Below are positions 1 to 6,395 of a stretch of 9,039 bases of DNA, one piece after another. The DNA comes from Syntrophaceae bacterium. GTDB lineage: Bacteria > Desulfobacterota > SM23-61. Position numbers and translations under genes: made by a program. Within the stretch, counting starts at the first letter, position 1. Each line of letters opens with the position of its first letter. The DNA lies in the NCBI GenBank assembly GCA_003154025.1, contig PMCE01000097.1, positions 772-9,810 on the forward strand, given 5' to 3'. The notes below the pieces were generated by a model that saw nothing but the letters and a program-made list of their open reading frames with translations, did not search any database and had not been told where the DNA came from.

Positions 1-68
1 AAAATCAACCAGAGAGAACGCAGAGACCGCAGGGGGAAAATTTAAGCCAAACAAAGAAATTGGAAGGC

Positions 69-137
69 TGGAATGATGGAATATTGGTTGGGCAAAGAGA
101 GAAAGTTTTCCCATTCGCCCATGTTTCCATCATTCCA
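69..137. repeat. 13-bp perfect inverted repeat beyond the 3' end of the disulfide reductase gene
   Basis: Positions 69-81 (TGGAATGATGGAA) are the exact reverse complement of 125-137, with a 43-nt loop. The left arm lies in a loose 8-bp-period run of TGGAA-type units from 61 to about 92. The element sits 16 bp past the stop codon of the minus-strand gene ending at 153. It has no T-tract after the stem, so it is not a standard intrinsic terminator, although it could protect the 3' end of the mRNA. The rest of 1-152 shows no gene; 9-60 has a short CAGAGA/CGCAG-type repetitive run. Confidence 0.5.
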
Positions 138-152
138 TTCTTCTCTTTTTGG

Positions 153-1508
153 CTATACCTGCCCGGCTGCCTGCCGCGCGGCGATCTGGACCGGGTCCCA
201 AACACCGGAAAAAGGAGGCGAATACCCGAGGTCCAGGTTGATCAAGTCCTCCACGGTGAGCCGCGCATGAAGGGCGGTGGCCAGCGTGTCGATCCGCTTG
301 GCCGCTCCCTCTTTTCCCACGATCTGTCCGCCGAGTAGTCGTCCCGTCCCTTTTTCCGCCAGAATCTTCACGGTCATCGGTCCGGATCCAGGGTAATACC
401 GGGCCCGGGTTGGGGCCTCGATTTTCGCGGCGGCGTAGGATAGGCCCATTTCCTGAATTTCCTTCTCCTGAAGGCCGGTCCGGGCCGCTTCCAGCGAGCA
501 GACTTTGGCCATGGCGGTTCCCAGAGCCCCGGGAAAGACCGCCTGGCCTCCGGCAATGTTGATCCCCGCCACCCGGCCCTGCTTGTTGGCCACGGTTCCG
601 AGGGCGATGTAGAAGGGACGGCGGCTGACCAGGTGGAAAGTTTCCACGCAGTTTCCCGCGGCCCAGATTCCTTCCACCTCGGTCTGCATCCGGTCGCTCA
701 CTTTGATTCCCCCCGTGCTGCCCACGGGTATCCCGGCTTTCTGGGCAAGAGCGGCATTCGGCCGGACTCCCAACCCCAGGAGCACCAGGTCGGCGGGAAG
801 GCTGCGTTGGGCGGTGACCACCCCCCGAACCTCTCCCTGCCGGACTTCCAGGCCCTTCAGGGATTCATTCAAGTAGAGTTTGACTCCGACTTCCTCCAGG
901 GGCTTGATCAGCAGGGCGGCCATATCCGCGTCCAAGGTGTTCATGACCTGAGAGGCCTTCTCCACGATCGTCACCCCGACGCCCCGAAGGGAGAAATTCT
1001 CGGCCATCTCCAGCCCGATATAGCCGCCCCCGATGATCACGATCTGCCGGGGGTTCTTCTCTTCCACGGCCCGGCGGACCTCGATTCCGCTCTGCAGGGT
1101 GTTCAGCTCATAAACACCCCTGGCGTCAAGACCGGGAATGGGGGGCCGGATGGGCGACGCTCCCGTAGCGATCAGAAGCTGGTCGAAAGGCTCCTTCCAG
1201 GTTTTCCCGGTTCTAACCTCTTCCGCCTGAACCTGTCTTTGCGGGAGATCGATTCCAATGATTCTTTGGAAGACCCGGGCATCGATGCCCTGCTTTTCCC
1301 GAAAAGCTTCCGGAGAACGCACCACCAACCGCCTGGCGTCATCGACAACCCTGCCGATGTAGTAAGGCATTGCTCAGGCGGAATAAGAGGTGTGAGGACT
1401 CTCTTCAAAGGTAAGAATCTCGAGCCCGGGTTTCTGACGGCCCGCCTGAGAAGCCGCGCTCATGCCCGCGGCGTTGCCGCCGATTACGAGCAACCGTTCT
1501 TTAGGCAT
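153..1508 (-). CDS. CoA-disulfide reductase-like FAD/NAD(P)H oxidoreductase with predicted selenocysteine at the active site
   Basis: This is a flavin-dependent pyridine nucleotide-disulfide oxidoreductase of the CoA-disulfide reductase/NADH oxidase group. Known members use one redox cysteine and FAD to reduce CoA disulfides, persulfides or oxygen with NAD(P)H in the cytoplasm. The full frame is 451 residues if the TGA at 1376-1374 is read as selenocysteine. Visible motifs are the N-terminal FAD site LLVIGGNAAGMSAA (residues 6-19), SYSA-U-AMPYYIG with U at 45, LLIATGA (112-118), the NAD(P)H site VIIGGGYIGLEMAE (157-170) followed by TIVEK, whose acidic residue favours NADH, and the second FAD motif AAGNCVE (283-289, Asn where Asp is usual). 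The C-terminal dimerisation domain has a YYPG tyrosine pair (371-372) and GYSPPFSGVWDP with Tyr429, matching the tyrosines that assist catalysis in CoA-disulfide reductase. Cys43 is the active residue in the staphylococcal enzyme, close to position 45 here. The ATG at 1508 has AGGAGG 10 nt upstream. The inner ATG at 1370 has no ribosome binding site and would drop the FAD site. A nonsense-mutated pseudogene is the alternative, but the rest of the frame is intact. The substrate is not determined. Confidence 0.88.
1331..1368 (-). promoter_or_regulatory. Bacterial SECIS-like stem-loop just downstream of the TGA
   Basis: In the mRNA, CAUCGGC (1359-1353) pairs with GUCGAUG (1346-1340) in seven base pairs including one G-U. 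The loop is AGGGUU (1352-1347). A lower helix pairs GCCU (1368-1365) with AGGC (1334-1331) across a symmetric 5x5 internal loop. The apical loop starts 21 nt after the UGA and has G at its second and third positions. This fits the published bacterial SECIS rules: loop roughly 16-37 nt from UGA, and a G in the first two loop bases. It would recruit SelB with Sec-tRNA. The folding was done by eye. Confidence 0.72.
1374..1376 (-). other. In-frame TGA, predicted selenocysteine codon
   Basis: This codon follows TCC GCC (Ser-Ala) and precedes GCA ATG CCT TAC TAC (Ala-Met-Pro-Tyr-Tyr). It occupies the place of the catalytic cysteine in the family signature SxxC followed by x-x-P-Y-Y. It is the only in-frame stop between 1508 and 153. 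Reading it as Sec restores a complete protein of normal family length. Confidence 0.82.
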
Positions 1509-1518
1509 GTTTCAGGTT

Positions 1519-1524
1519 CCTCCT
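1519..1524 (-). promoter_or_regulatory. Shine-Dalgarno AGGAGG deciding the start of the selenoprotein gene
   Basis: A perfect AGGAGG on the minus strand lies 10 nt before the ATG at 1508. It supports translation starting upstream of the TGA. No comparable site precedes the ATG at 1370, so the shortened version is unlikely to be the real product. Confidence 0.85.
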
Positions 1525-1546
1525 GGGAAAAAAGATAATTTTATTG

Positions 1547-1570
1547 GGACGCGGATAAACACGGATCATA
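1547..1570. repeat. Two-copy 10-bp direct repeat of CGGAT type
   Basis: The units GCGGATAAAC (1551-1560) and ACGGATCATA (1561-1570) share CGGAT at a 10-bp period. They lie in the spacer between ybaK and the disulfide reductase gene. The wording resembles degenerate CGGAT-rich intergenic repeats seen in several bacterial genomes, a resemblance given from memory. No convincing promoter is visible here; a TAAAAT box lies just upstream of the ribosome binding site but lacks a matching -35 element. Confidence 0.4.
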
Positions 1571-1655
1571 ATCTTTCTAAATAATGAAGAAAAAGAGATA
1601 CAAGCTACAGGGGAACAGAAGGGTCTAGAACTTTGACTCAACAACCTGTGACCCG

Positions 1656-1697
1656 AAATCTTAAATCTGCAATCTGCAATCTTAAATCTGAAATCTA
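1656..1697. repeat. Six-copy degenerate 7-bp tandem array
   Basis: Six consecutive heptamers follow the pattern (A/C)AATCT(G/T/A) with no gap. The last unit contains the TAG stop codon of the ybaK gene (1697-1695 on the minus strand). Less regular 7-bp units may continue back to about 1635. Confidence 0.75.
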
Positions 1698-2207
1698 TCC
1701 CTCTCCCTTCTCCTGGGCAAAGGCTGCGATCGTAACCCGCTTCCCAAGATGATCGCGAAGATCGGAAGGTCGGAGCAAAGCCTGACATCCCCACTGTCCG
1801 GCGCTGAGGGCAATCTCGGGCAGGCTCAAAATGGATTCCTCCATGACGACCGGGAGGGGGCGGTGGGTTCCCATGGGGCTCACGCCGCCGATGTAATAAC
1901 CCGTTATCTTGGGAACGTCCTCCCGGGGGGCCATATCCAAAGTCTTTTCGTCCACCGCTTTGGCCAGGGCCTTCAGGTTGACCTGACGGTCCCCCGGGCA
2001 GAGGGCCAGGTAGTACTTTTGGGAAGCTCCCTGAACCAAAAGGGTCTTTACGACCTGGGACAGAGGAAACCCCGTTTCCCGGGTGACCTCCTCCGCGGAT
2101 TTCTCTTCCGCCTTGAAGGTCAGCACCCGGTAGGGGATGTTCGCTTCGGAAAGCTCCTTCAGCGCTCGGGTAAAAACCTCGCCTTTGGTTTTTGAAGTCC
2201 TGGCCAT
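1695..2207 (-). CDS. ybaK: YbaK/EbsC-family Cys-tRNA(Pro) deacylase
   Basis: This is a 170-residue cytoplasmic protein of the YbaK/ProX-like trans-editing family. It hydrolyses cysteine mischarged on tRNA(Pro), keeping proline codons accurate. Evidence is the overall pattern: an N-terminal KTKGEVFTRALKELSEANIPY helix, the region SAEEVTRETGFP (37-48), the QVVKTLLVQ strand with the family's key lysine at about 54, and the GGVSPMG signature (108-114) that separates YbaK-type proteins from other editing domains. Length is close to the 159 residues of E. coli YbaK. The ATG at 2207 is preferred because GGAG lies 9 nt upstream. A GTG at 2222 in the same frame would add five residues and has only a weak AAGG in front. 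The gene lies between the methyltransferase (137 bp upstream) and the selenoprotein gene (186 bp downstream), all on one strand. The product is most likely a housekeeping editing factor. Confidence 0.9.
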   Translation of the reverse strand: MARTSKTKGEVFTRALKELSEANIPYRVLTFKAEEKSAEEVTRETGFPLSQVVKTLLVQGASQKYYLALCPGDRQVNLKALAKAVDEKTLDMAPREDVPKITGYYIGGVSPMGTHRPLPVVMEESILSLPEIALSAGQWGCQALLRPSDLRDHLGKRVTIAAFAQEKGEG

Positions 2208-2274
2208 CTTTTGCGACTCCACACTACCTTTTTATCTTTATTCGCTTCAAGGCAATCATTGCAGTTTCAGGCTA

Positions 2275-2288
2275 CCAATTTCCATTGG
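2275..2288. repeat. Small hairpin in the methyltransferase-ybaK spacer
   Basis: CCAAT (2275-2279) pairs with ATTGG (2284-2288) around a 4-nt loop. It is nested inside a wider inverted repeat of 9 bp, TTTCAGGCT at 2265-2273 and its complement at 2321-2329. There is no T-run in the right place for an intrinsic terminator. An 11-bp palindrome, GCAATCATTGC, lies at 2252-2262 upstream of ybaK and could be a protein-binding site, but nothing else supports that. Confidence 0.35.
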
Positions 2289-2321
2289 CGGACTACGGAA
2301 ATAAAGATCAAAAAACTTAAA

Positions 2322-2349
2322 GCCTGAAACCCGCAACTTGAAATTTAGA
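2322..2349. repeat. Short 7-bp-period degenerate array at the 3' end of the methyltransferase gene
   Basis: Four loosely related heptamers of the type ACCCGCA or ACTTGAA follow each other. The last one covers the TAA stop codon of the minus-strand gene (2347-2345). The same period is seen in other spacers of this window. Confidence 0.5.
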
Positions 2350-3511
2350 GTCGGCGGAAAGGATCTTGAAAGCCCAGCAGATCCGCATCACCGACGCCCT
2401 TGCTCTGGACGAGCACCTTGAAAAGACTTCCCATCCCTCCCGGGATCAGGAGATTCCTCATGGCCAATTTATTCTTCAAAAAAGCTGGATCGGAAGTGCT
2501 GGGGGAATCTCGCTCCAGGCTTTCCAGGTCTTGCAGCAGCCCCAGGGAGGCCAAGAATCTGTATTGTTCCGTATACCCTGCTTTTTCCAAACCAAGGGAT
2601 TCTCCCTTTTTTATCAGGGCGGTAAAGTTGACATGAGCGGTCAAATCCTGGCACCCGATGCGCTCATACGGGTTGCAGGACGTGGTGTGCCGGAAGTACC
2701 CGAGCAAAGTCCCGTCCCGGCGGTCGGGATGGTATAGCTCGTACGCTTCGTAGCCGTAGTCGATCGTCAGAACAAAACCTCGGTGGAGGGCCCGGTTGAC
2801 CCCTTCGACCCATTCCAGGGCTTTCAAATTTACTTCCGCCCGCTGTCCTTCTTCGAGCGGAGATCCGTAGAGGGAGAAATATTCCTCGAGGGCCGGCGTG
2901 GAAGGGGGGCCAGGGATTTCGATGAAGGATGGCCCCCGGCAGGCGACGCAAATTTCCTGGATCTTTCCTTCCTCCATTTGAACCAGGTGAACGGGAAAAG
3001 CATCGATCAGCTCGTTGGAGAAGAGGCATCCCGTGAATGCCTTTCCCCCGTCGAGAACCGGCTCCGGATCGATGAATTCCACCTTCCCCTCCTCAAGAAA
3101 AGGAGATAGAAGGGCTCTCTGCCTTTCCCCGGCCGGGGAGTTTATCTCCGCCAGGGTATAAACAAGGTTCCGGTAAAAATCAGGGGTCTGACTTCGGCAA
3201 TAGGCCAGGATGTCCGCGCAGAGGAGCCCTTTTCCTCCCCCCATCTCCACCAGGGTGAAGGGAGAAGGGTAACCGAGGATCTCCCACATCTGGCGGAACT
3301 GGCGGGCCAGGAGGTGCCCGAAGATGGGGTGGACGTGAGGGCTGGTGTAGTAATCCCCGCCGGGGCCGGTCCTCTCTCGGGAAGAAGCATAATACCCTTC
3401 CTTCGCATAGTAGAGGGCAAGGTCCATGAATTCGGCAAAGGAAATCTTTCCTCGAGCGCGGATGCGGTCCTGGATGATACTTACCAATTCCGTATTTTCT
3501 GGCCCTTCCAC
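2345..3511 (-). CDS. MidA/NDUFAF7-family SAM-dependent methyltransferase (DUF185, COG1565)
   Basis: This is a 388-residue class I S-adenosylmethionine methyltransferase of the family that includes mitochondrial NDUFAF7/MidA, which methylates an arginine of a complex I subunit. The bacterial substrate is generally unknown. Family marks are ISFAEFMDLALYYAKEGYY (23-41), GGDYYTSPHVHPIFGHLLA (51-69), the SAM-binding strand and glycine loop TLVEMGGGKGLL (86-97), FSNELIDAFPVH in the middle, and the later TIDYGYEAYEL stretch. Length matches the usual 350-400. The start is a GTG. A frame stop lies five codons upstream, and the next ATG (3427) would remove the conserved N-terminal block, so GTG 3511 is the best choice. 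No ribosome binding site precedes it, while a TATAAT box sits seven bases before it, suggesting a leaderless message. The gene diverges from the FMN-binding gene at 3656. Confidence 0.88.
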   Translation of the reverse strand: MEGPENTELVSIIQDRIRARGKISFAEFMDLALYYAKEGYYASSRERTGPGGDYYTSPHVHPIFGHLLARQFRQMWEILGYPSPFTLVEMGGGKGLLCADILAYCRSQTPDFYRNLVYTLAEINSPAGERQRALLSPFLEEGKVEFIDPEPVLDGGKAFTGCLFSNELIDAFPVHLVQMEEGKIQEICVACRGPSFIEIPGPPSTPALEEYFSLYGSPLEEGQRAEVNLKALEWVEGVNRALHRGFVLTIDYGYEAYELYHPDRRDGTLLGYFRHTTSCNPYERIGCQDLTAHVNFTALIKKGESLGLEKAGYTEQYRFLASLGLLQDLESLERDSPSTSDPAFLKNKLAMRNLLIPGGMGSLFKVLVQSKGVGDADLLGFQDPFRRL

Positions 3512-3518
3512 GTGTGGT

Positions 3519-3524
3519 ATTATA
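3519..3524 (-). promoter_or_regulatory. Perfect -10 box (TATAAT) directly before the methyltransferase GTG
   Basis: The minus strand reads TATAAT at 3524-3519, then seven bases, then the GTG start. Transcription would begin at or next to the start codon. No good -35 hexamer lies 16-18 bp upstream, where the heptad array begins, so this is only a candidate. Confidence 0.4.
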
Positions 3525-3544
3525 ACCTATTTTGAATCGAAAAA

Positions 3545-3579
3545 GTTTCGAGTCTCGGGTTTCGAGTCTCGAGTTCAAA
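3545..3579. repeat. 7-bp tandem array of GTTTCGA/GTCTCGA type
   Basis: Five heptamers in register alternate between GTTTCGA and GTCTCG(A/G), with a decayed last copy. A related array in reverse orientation lies at 8012-8042. It sits between the divergent starts of the methyltransferase and the FMN-binding gene. Confidence 0.7.
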
Positions 3580-3583
3580 ATTG

Positions 3584-3639
3584 CTCGTTACTGGTTACTT
3601 GTGTTAAACCAGCAACCAGAAACGGGCAACCAGCAACTT
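3584..3639. repeat. 7-bp tandem array with CTGGTTA and GCAACCA arms forming an imperfect hairpin
   Basis: Eight consecutive 7-bp units are visible. The left half has CTCGTTA/CTGGTTA units and the right half GCAACCA/GAAACGG units. Positions 3584-3598 pair with 3612-3626 at 13 of 15 positions, one of them a G-U. The structure lies 17-72 bp before the ATG of the FMN-binding gene and could fold in its leader. Confidence 0.6.
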
Positions 3640-3655
3640 TTTTTGGGGAGGAACG

Positions 3656-4258
3656 ATGCGCAGAAAAGAATTCGAAGGCAAGGATCGTGGGCAGATGGAA
3701 GAAGTCCTGAGGACGGCGGATGTTGGTTACCTGGCTTTCAACGCGGCCGACGGCTGGCCGAGGATCACGGCCCTGAATTTTCTGTATGACGGGCGGGTTC
3801 TCTGGCATGGAGCCGTCGCCGGAGAACGCTACGAATGCCTGAAAAAGGACCCGCGGGCCACCTTTTCGGCCGTTTCCTTGCAGGTTTATCTCCCCTCCCA
3901 CCTCCTTTCGGAAGAGAATGCCACTTCGGCTACCTCGGCCTTCAAATCGGTGCACGTGCGGGGTCGCTGCGGGACGATCGAGGACCCGGAAGAAAAATGC
4001 TCTTTCCTCAACCAGCTCATGCAGAAGTATCAACCGGAGCGAAGGTTCAAAAAGATCACTCCCGCAGATCCCCTCTATGCCAAGGTGTTGAAGGCCACCG
4101 GCGTGTATGCCCTGACCGTGGAAGAGATTTCCGGCAAATTCAAGTTCGGGCAGAATAAATCGAAGGAAGACAGGCAGAAGATCGCCCGCTTTCTGAAGGA
4201 ACGCGGGACCCCGCTGGACCTACAGGTATCCCTTGAAATCCTGAAGACCCTGGAATAA
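3656..4258 (+). CDS. Pyridoxamine 5'-phosphate oxidase-fold FMN-binding protein
   Basis: This is a 200-residue protein with the split-barrel flavin-binding fold of the pyridoxamine 5'-phosphate oxidase-related superfamily, nearest in pattern to the NimA/COG3467-like group. Visible blocks are the helix KDRGQMEEVLRTADVGYLAFN (9-29, typical of the group's first strand), the RITALNFLYDGRVLWHGA strand pair, where nitroreductase-like members have their FMN contacts and a conserved His, KKDPRATFSAV, then KSVHVRGRCGTIEDPEEK. The C-terminal stretch GKFKFGQNKSKEDRQKIARFL resembles the PaiB-type KFKxxQN motif. Relatives bind FMN or heme and act in nitroimidazole reduction or flavin storage; the role of this one cannot be read from sequence. 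The ATG has GGGGAGG four bases upstream. It is followed by ftsH after 181 bp, but ftsH has its own promoter, so the two need not be co-transcribed. Confidence 0.82.
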   Translation: MRRKEFEGKDRGQMEEVLRTADVGYLAFNAADGWPRITALNFLYDGRVLWHGAVAGERYECLKKDPRATFSAVSLQVYLPSHLLSEENATSATSAFKSVHVRGRCGTIEDPEEKCSFLNQLMQKYQPERRFKKITPADPLYAKVLKATGVYALTVEEISGKFKFGQNKSKEDRQKIARFLKERGTPLDLQVSLEILKTLE

Positions 4259-4272
4259 GAAAGGGTTCATTG

Positions 4273-4302
4273 GCCGGCAGCCGCGGAGAGACGGGGGCCG
4301 GC
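4273..4302. repeat. GC-rich hairpin between the FMN-binding gene and ftsH
   Basis: GCCGGC at 4273-4278 pairs with GCCGGC at 4297-4302. An inner CCG/CGG helix is possible across a 2x2 mismatch. It lies 14 bp after the stop codon of the upstream gene. No T-run follows, so it is not a textbook intrinsic terminator, though it may slow polymerase or protect the 3' end. Confidence 0.4.
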
Positions 4303-4354
4303 GGAAGGGGATCGTGGAAGGGAAACGTCGGACCCCGGCCGCAGGCGCGGAGAA

Positions 4355-4383
4355 TTGAATCTGATTTCTATAAAGGATACAAT
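4355..4383 (+). promoter_or_regulatory. Sigma70-type promoter for ftsH
   Basis: TTGAAT (4355-4360) is followed by exactly 17 bp and then TACAAT (4378-4383). This is four of six and five of six matches to the consensus. Transcription would start near 4390, giving a leader of about 50 nt. It is the best promoter in the window and suggests ftsH is expressed independently of the gene before it. Confidence 0.65.
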
Positions 4384-4427
4384 GAAAATGATTTCCTATC
4401 GGGAGATTGACCTGGACCTTTTCGGCG

Positions 4428-4434
4428 AAGGAGG
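4428..4434 (+). promoter_or_regulatory. Shine-Dalgarno AAGGAGG fixing the ftsH start
   Basis: AAGGAGG lies five bases before the ATG at 4440. It rules in favour of that start over the in-frame TTG at 4407, which would place this site inside the coding sequence. Confidence 0.85.
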
Positions 4435-4439
4435 CCTGC

Positions 4440-6395
4440 ATGTCCGAAGATGACGAGAAGAGTCCGAATGAGATCCTCAAGAAAAAATTGAAATCCTTCT
4501 TCTCCGCGTCGGACCCCCAAAGGCAGAAACAGGGTCTGCCCCCGAAGGCCCATTTCAGCATCTGGTATTTTTTGATCATCTTCCTCTTGATCACCGTGGT
4601 GCAGAATTATTTTCTTGCCCCCAAGGTGGAGAATATTCCCTACAGCAAGTTTAAGCAGGAACTGGCCGAGGGTCAGGTAAGCAACCTGGTCATCGCGCCG
4701 GATCGGATCACCGGAAAACTGAAGACGAAGGGGGATAAAGGAGAGCAGGAATTTACCACCATCCGGGTAGAGGACCCCAACCTGATCAAGGAACTGGACG
4801 AACGCAAGGTAAACTACAGCGGCCTTTATGAGAGCAAATTCCTGAGCAACCTTCTGTCCTGGGTGTTCCCCCTGGTCATTTTTTTCCTCATCTGGCGGTA
4901 TGCCATGAAGAGGATGGGGCCGGGATACGGGGTCATGTCTTTCAGCAAGAGCAAAGCCAAGGTCTTTGCCGAGCAGGAAAATAAGATTACCTTTGGCGAT
5001 GTGGCCGGAATAGACGAGGCGAAAGAAGAGCTCCAGGAAGTGGTGGAGTTCTTAAAAAATCCGGGGAAGTTTCAGAAGCTCGGGGGGAGAATCCCGAAGG
5101 GCGTTCTTCTGGTCGGCCCCCCCGGGACCGGGAAAACCCTCCTGGCCAAGGCGGTCGCCGGGGAAGCCGGGGTTCCCTTCTTCAGCATCAGCGGGTCCGA
5201 ATTTGTGGAGATGTTCGTGGGAGTCGGAGCGGCAAGGGTCCGCGATCTCTTCTCCCAGGCCAGCGGGCATGCCCCCTGCATCATCTTCATCGATGAGCTG
5301 GACGCCCTCGGCAAGGCCCGGGGGATCAACGTCATGGGCGGCCATGACGAGCGGGAACAGACCCTCAACCAGCTGCTGGTGGAGATGGACGGGTTCGAGT
5401 CGAACAAGGGAGTCATTATTATGGCCGCCACCAACCGGCCGGAGATTCTGGACCCGGCGCTGTTGCGGCCGGGCCGATTCGACCGGCAGGTTCTGGTGGA
5501 CCGGCCGGACATCAACGGCCGGGAGGCGATTCTGAAGATCCATTCCAAGAACGTGATCCTGGCTCCGGAAGTGGACCTGAAGAAAATCGCCGCCCGGACT
5601 CCCGGTTTCGTGGGGGCCGACCTGGCCAACCTGGTAAACGAGGCGGCGCTCTTGGCCGCCCGGAAGAATAAGGACCAGGTCGGATCGGCGGAGTTCGACG
5701 ATGCCATCGACCGGGTGGTCGCCGGACTGGAGAAGAAAAAACGGGTCATGAGCCCGAAGGAGAAGGAGATCGTAGCCTTTCACGAGTCCGGTCACGCCAT
5801 CGTCGCGGAATCCGTGGAACATGCCGACCCGGTGCACAAGATCACCATCATCCCGCGGGGAATCGCGGCGCTGGGGTACACCCAGCAGCAGCCCACGGAA
5901 GACCGCTACCTGATGACCAAATCGGAGCTGCTTGACCGCATGGCGGTGCTCCTGGGGGGGAGAGTGGCCGAGGAACTGATTTTCGGAGAGATCTCGACCG
6001 GCGCGCAGAACGACCTTCAGCGGGCCACGGATATGGCCCGGTCCATGGTCACGGAGTATGGGATGAGTGAGCGCCTGGGCCTGGTCACCTACGAACGGGA
6101 GCGGCGACCCATGTTCCTTCCGGAGAGTTTCGGTTCCAGCAAGATCTACAGCGAGGAGAAGGCGGCCGAAATCGACGAGGAGATTTCCAAGGTCGTCGAG
6201 GAATGCCATCAAAGGGTGCGCCGGATCCTGGGGGAGAAACGGGAAGTGCTCAACACCCTGGCTAAACTCTTGTTGGAAAAAGAGATCGTCCAGGGAGACG
6301 AGATGAGGGCCTTGATGGGGAAATCCAAGCCGGTCCCTCCAGCCTTGCCCGGGGAGCAGAAAGCAGATCTACCTCCGCAGCAGCCAGCGCCCTAA
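4440..6395 (+). CDS. ftsH: ATP-dependent zinc metalloprotease FtsH
   Basis: This is a 651-residue membrane-anchored AAA+ protease that unfolds and degrades membrane and short-lived cytoplasmic proteins as a hexamer. Order of parts: a charged N-terminal tail longer than in E. coli; transmembrane segment 1 (about 42-59); a small periplasmic domain beginning at [13 protein letters not shown]; transmembrane segment 2 (about 135-153); and the AAA+ module. The latter has Walker A GPPGTGKT (226-233), the pore loop MFVGVG (258-263), Walker [11 protein letters not shown] (281-290) and the second region of homology with arginine fingers in RPGRFDRQ (343-350). The protease domain has the zinc site HESGH (448-452) with the third ligand Asp525 in [13 protein letters not shown]. 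The C-terminus is a proline/glutamine-rich tail without obvious fold. All catalytic residues are present, so the enzyme should be active. Its last 27 bp overlap the 3' end of the opposite-strand radical SAM gene. E. coli FtsH is 644 residues, so the length is normal. Confidence 0.98.
   Translation: MSEDDEKSPNEILKKKLKSFFSASDPQRQKQGLPPKAHFSIWYFLIIFLLITVVQNYFLAPKVENIPYSKFKQELAEGQVSNLVIAPDRITGKLKTKGDKGEQEFTTIRVEDPNLIKELDERKVNYSGLYESKFLSNLLSWVFPLVIFFLIWRYAMKRMGPGYGVMSFSKSKAKVFAEQENKITFGDVAGIDEAKEELQEVVEFLKNPGKFQKLGGRIPKGVLLVGPPGTGKTLLAKAVAGEAGVPFFSISGSEFVEMFVGVGAARVRDLFSQASGHAPCIIFIDELDALGKARGINVMGGHDEREQTLNQLLVEMDGFESNKGVIIMAATNRPEILDPALLRPGRFDRQVLVDRPDINGREAILKIHSKNVILAPEVDLKKIAARTPGFVGADLANLVNEAALLAARKNKDQVGSAEFDDAIDRVVAGLEKKKRVMSPKEKEIVAFHESGHAIVAESVEHADPVHKITIIPRGIAALGYTQQQPTEDRYLMTKSELLDRMAVLLGGRVAEELIFGEISTGAQNDLQRATDMARSMVTEYGMSERLGLVTYERERRPMFLPESFGSSKIYSEEKAAEIDEEISKVVEECHQRVRRILGEKREVLNTLAKLLLEKEIVQGDEMRALMGKSKPVPPALPGEQKADLPPQQPAP

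Noticed and set aside
153..1370. Shorter version of the disulfide reductase starting at the ATG at 1370
   Set aside because: It has no ribosome binding site and lacks the FAD glycine motif and the active-site residue. The upstream 46 codons are in frame, well preceded by AGGAGG and match the family.
153..1508. Pseudogene broken by a nonsense mutation
   Set aside because: There is only one stop, it is TGA, it falls on the catalytic residue, and a SECIS-like hairpin follows. No frameshift or other decay is visible. It remains the fallback if Sec machinery is absent.
633..1538. Long plus-strand open frame opposite the disulfide reductase
   Set aside because: It is a shadow of a GC-rich gene. 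Its translation has no recognisable domain and no convincing start.
3545..3639. CRISPR array
   Set aside because: Units are 7 bp and tandem, without spacers of constant length or cas genes.
4407..4439. In-frame TTG upstream start for FtsH
   Set aside because: AAGGAGG five bases before the ATG at 4440 lies inside this extension, which adds no conserved sequence.
5052..6212. Long minus-strand open frame inside ftsH
   Set aside because: It is antisense to a clearly conserved protease and shows low-complexity Asp/His/Leu-rich translation typical of shadow frames.
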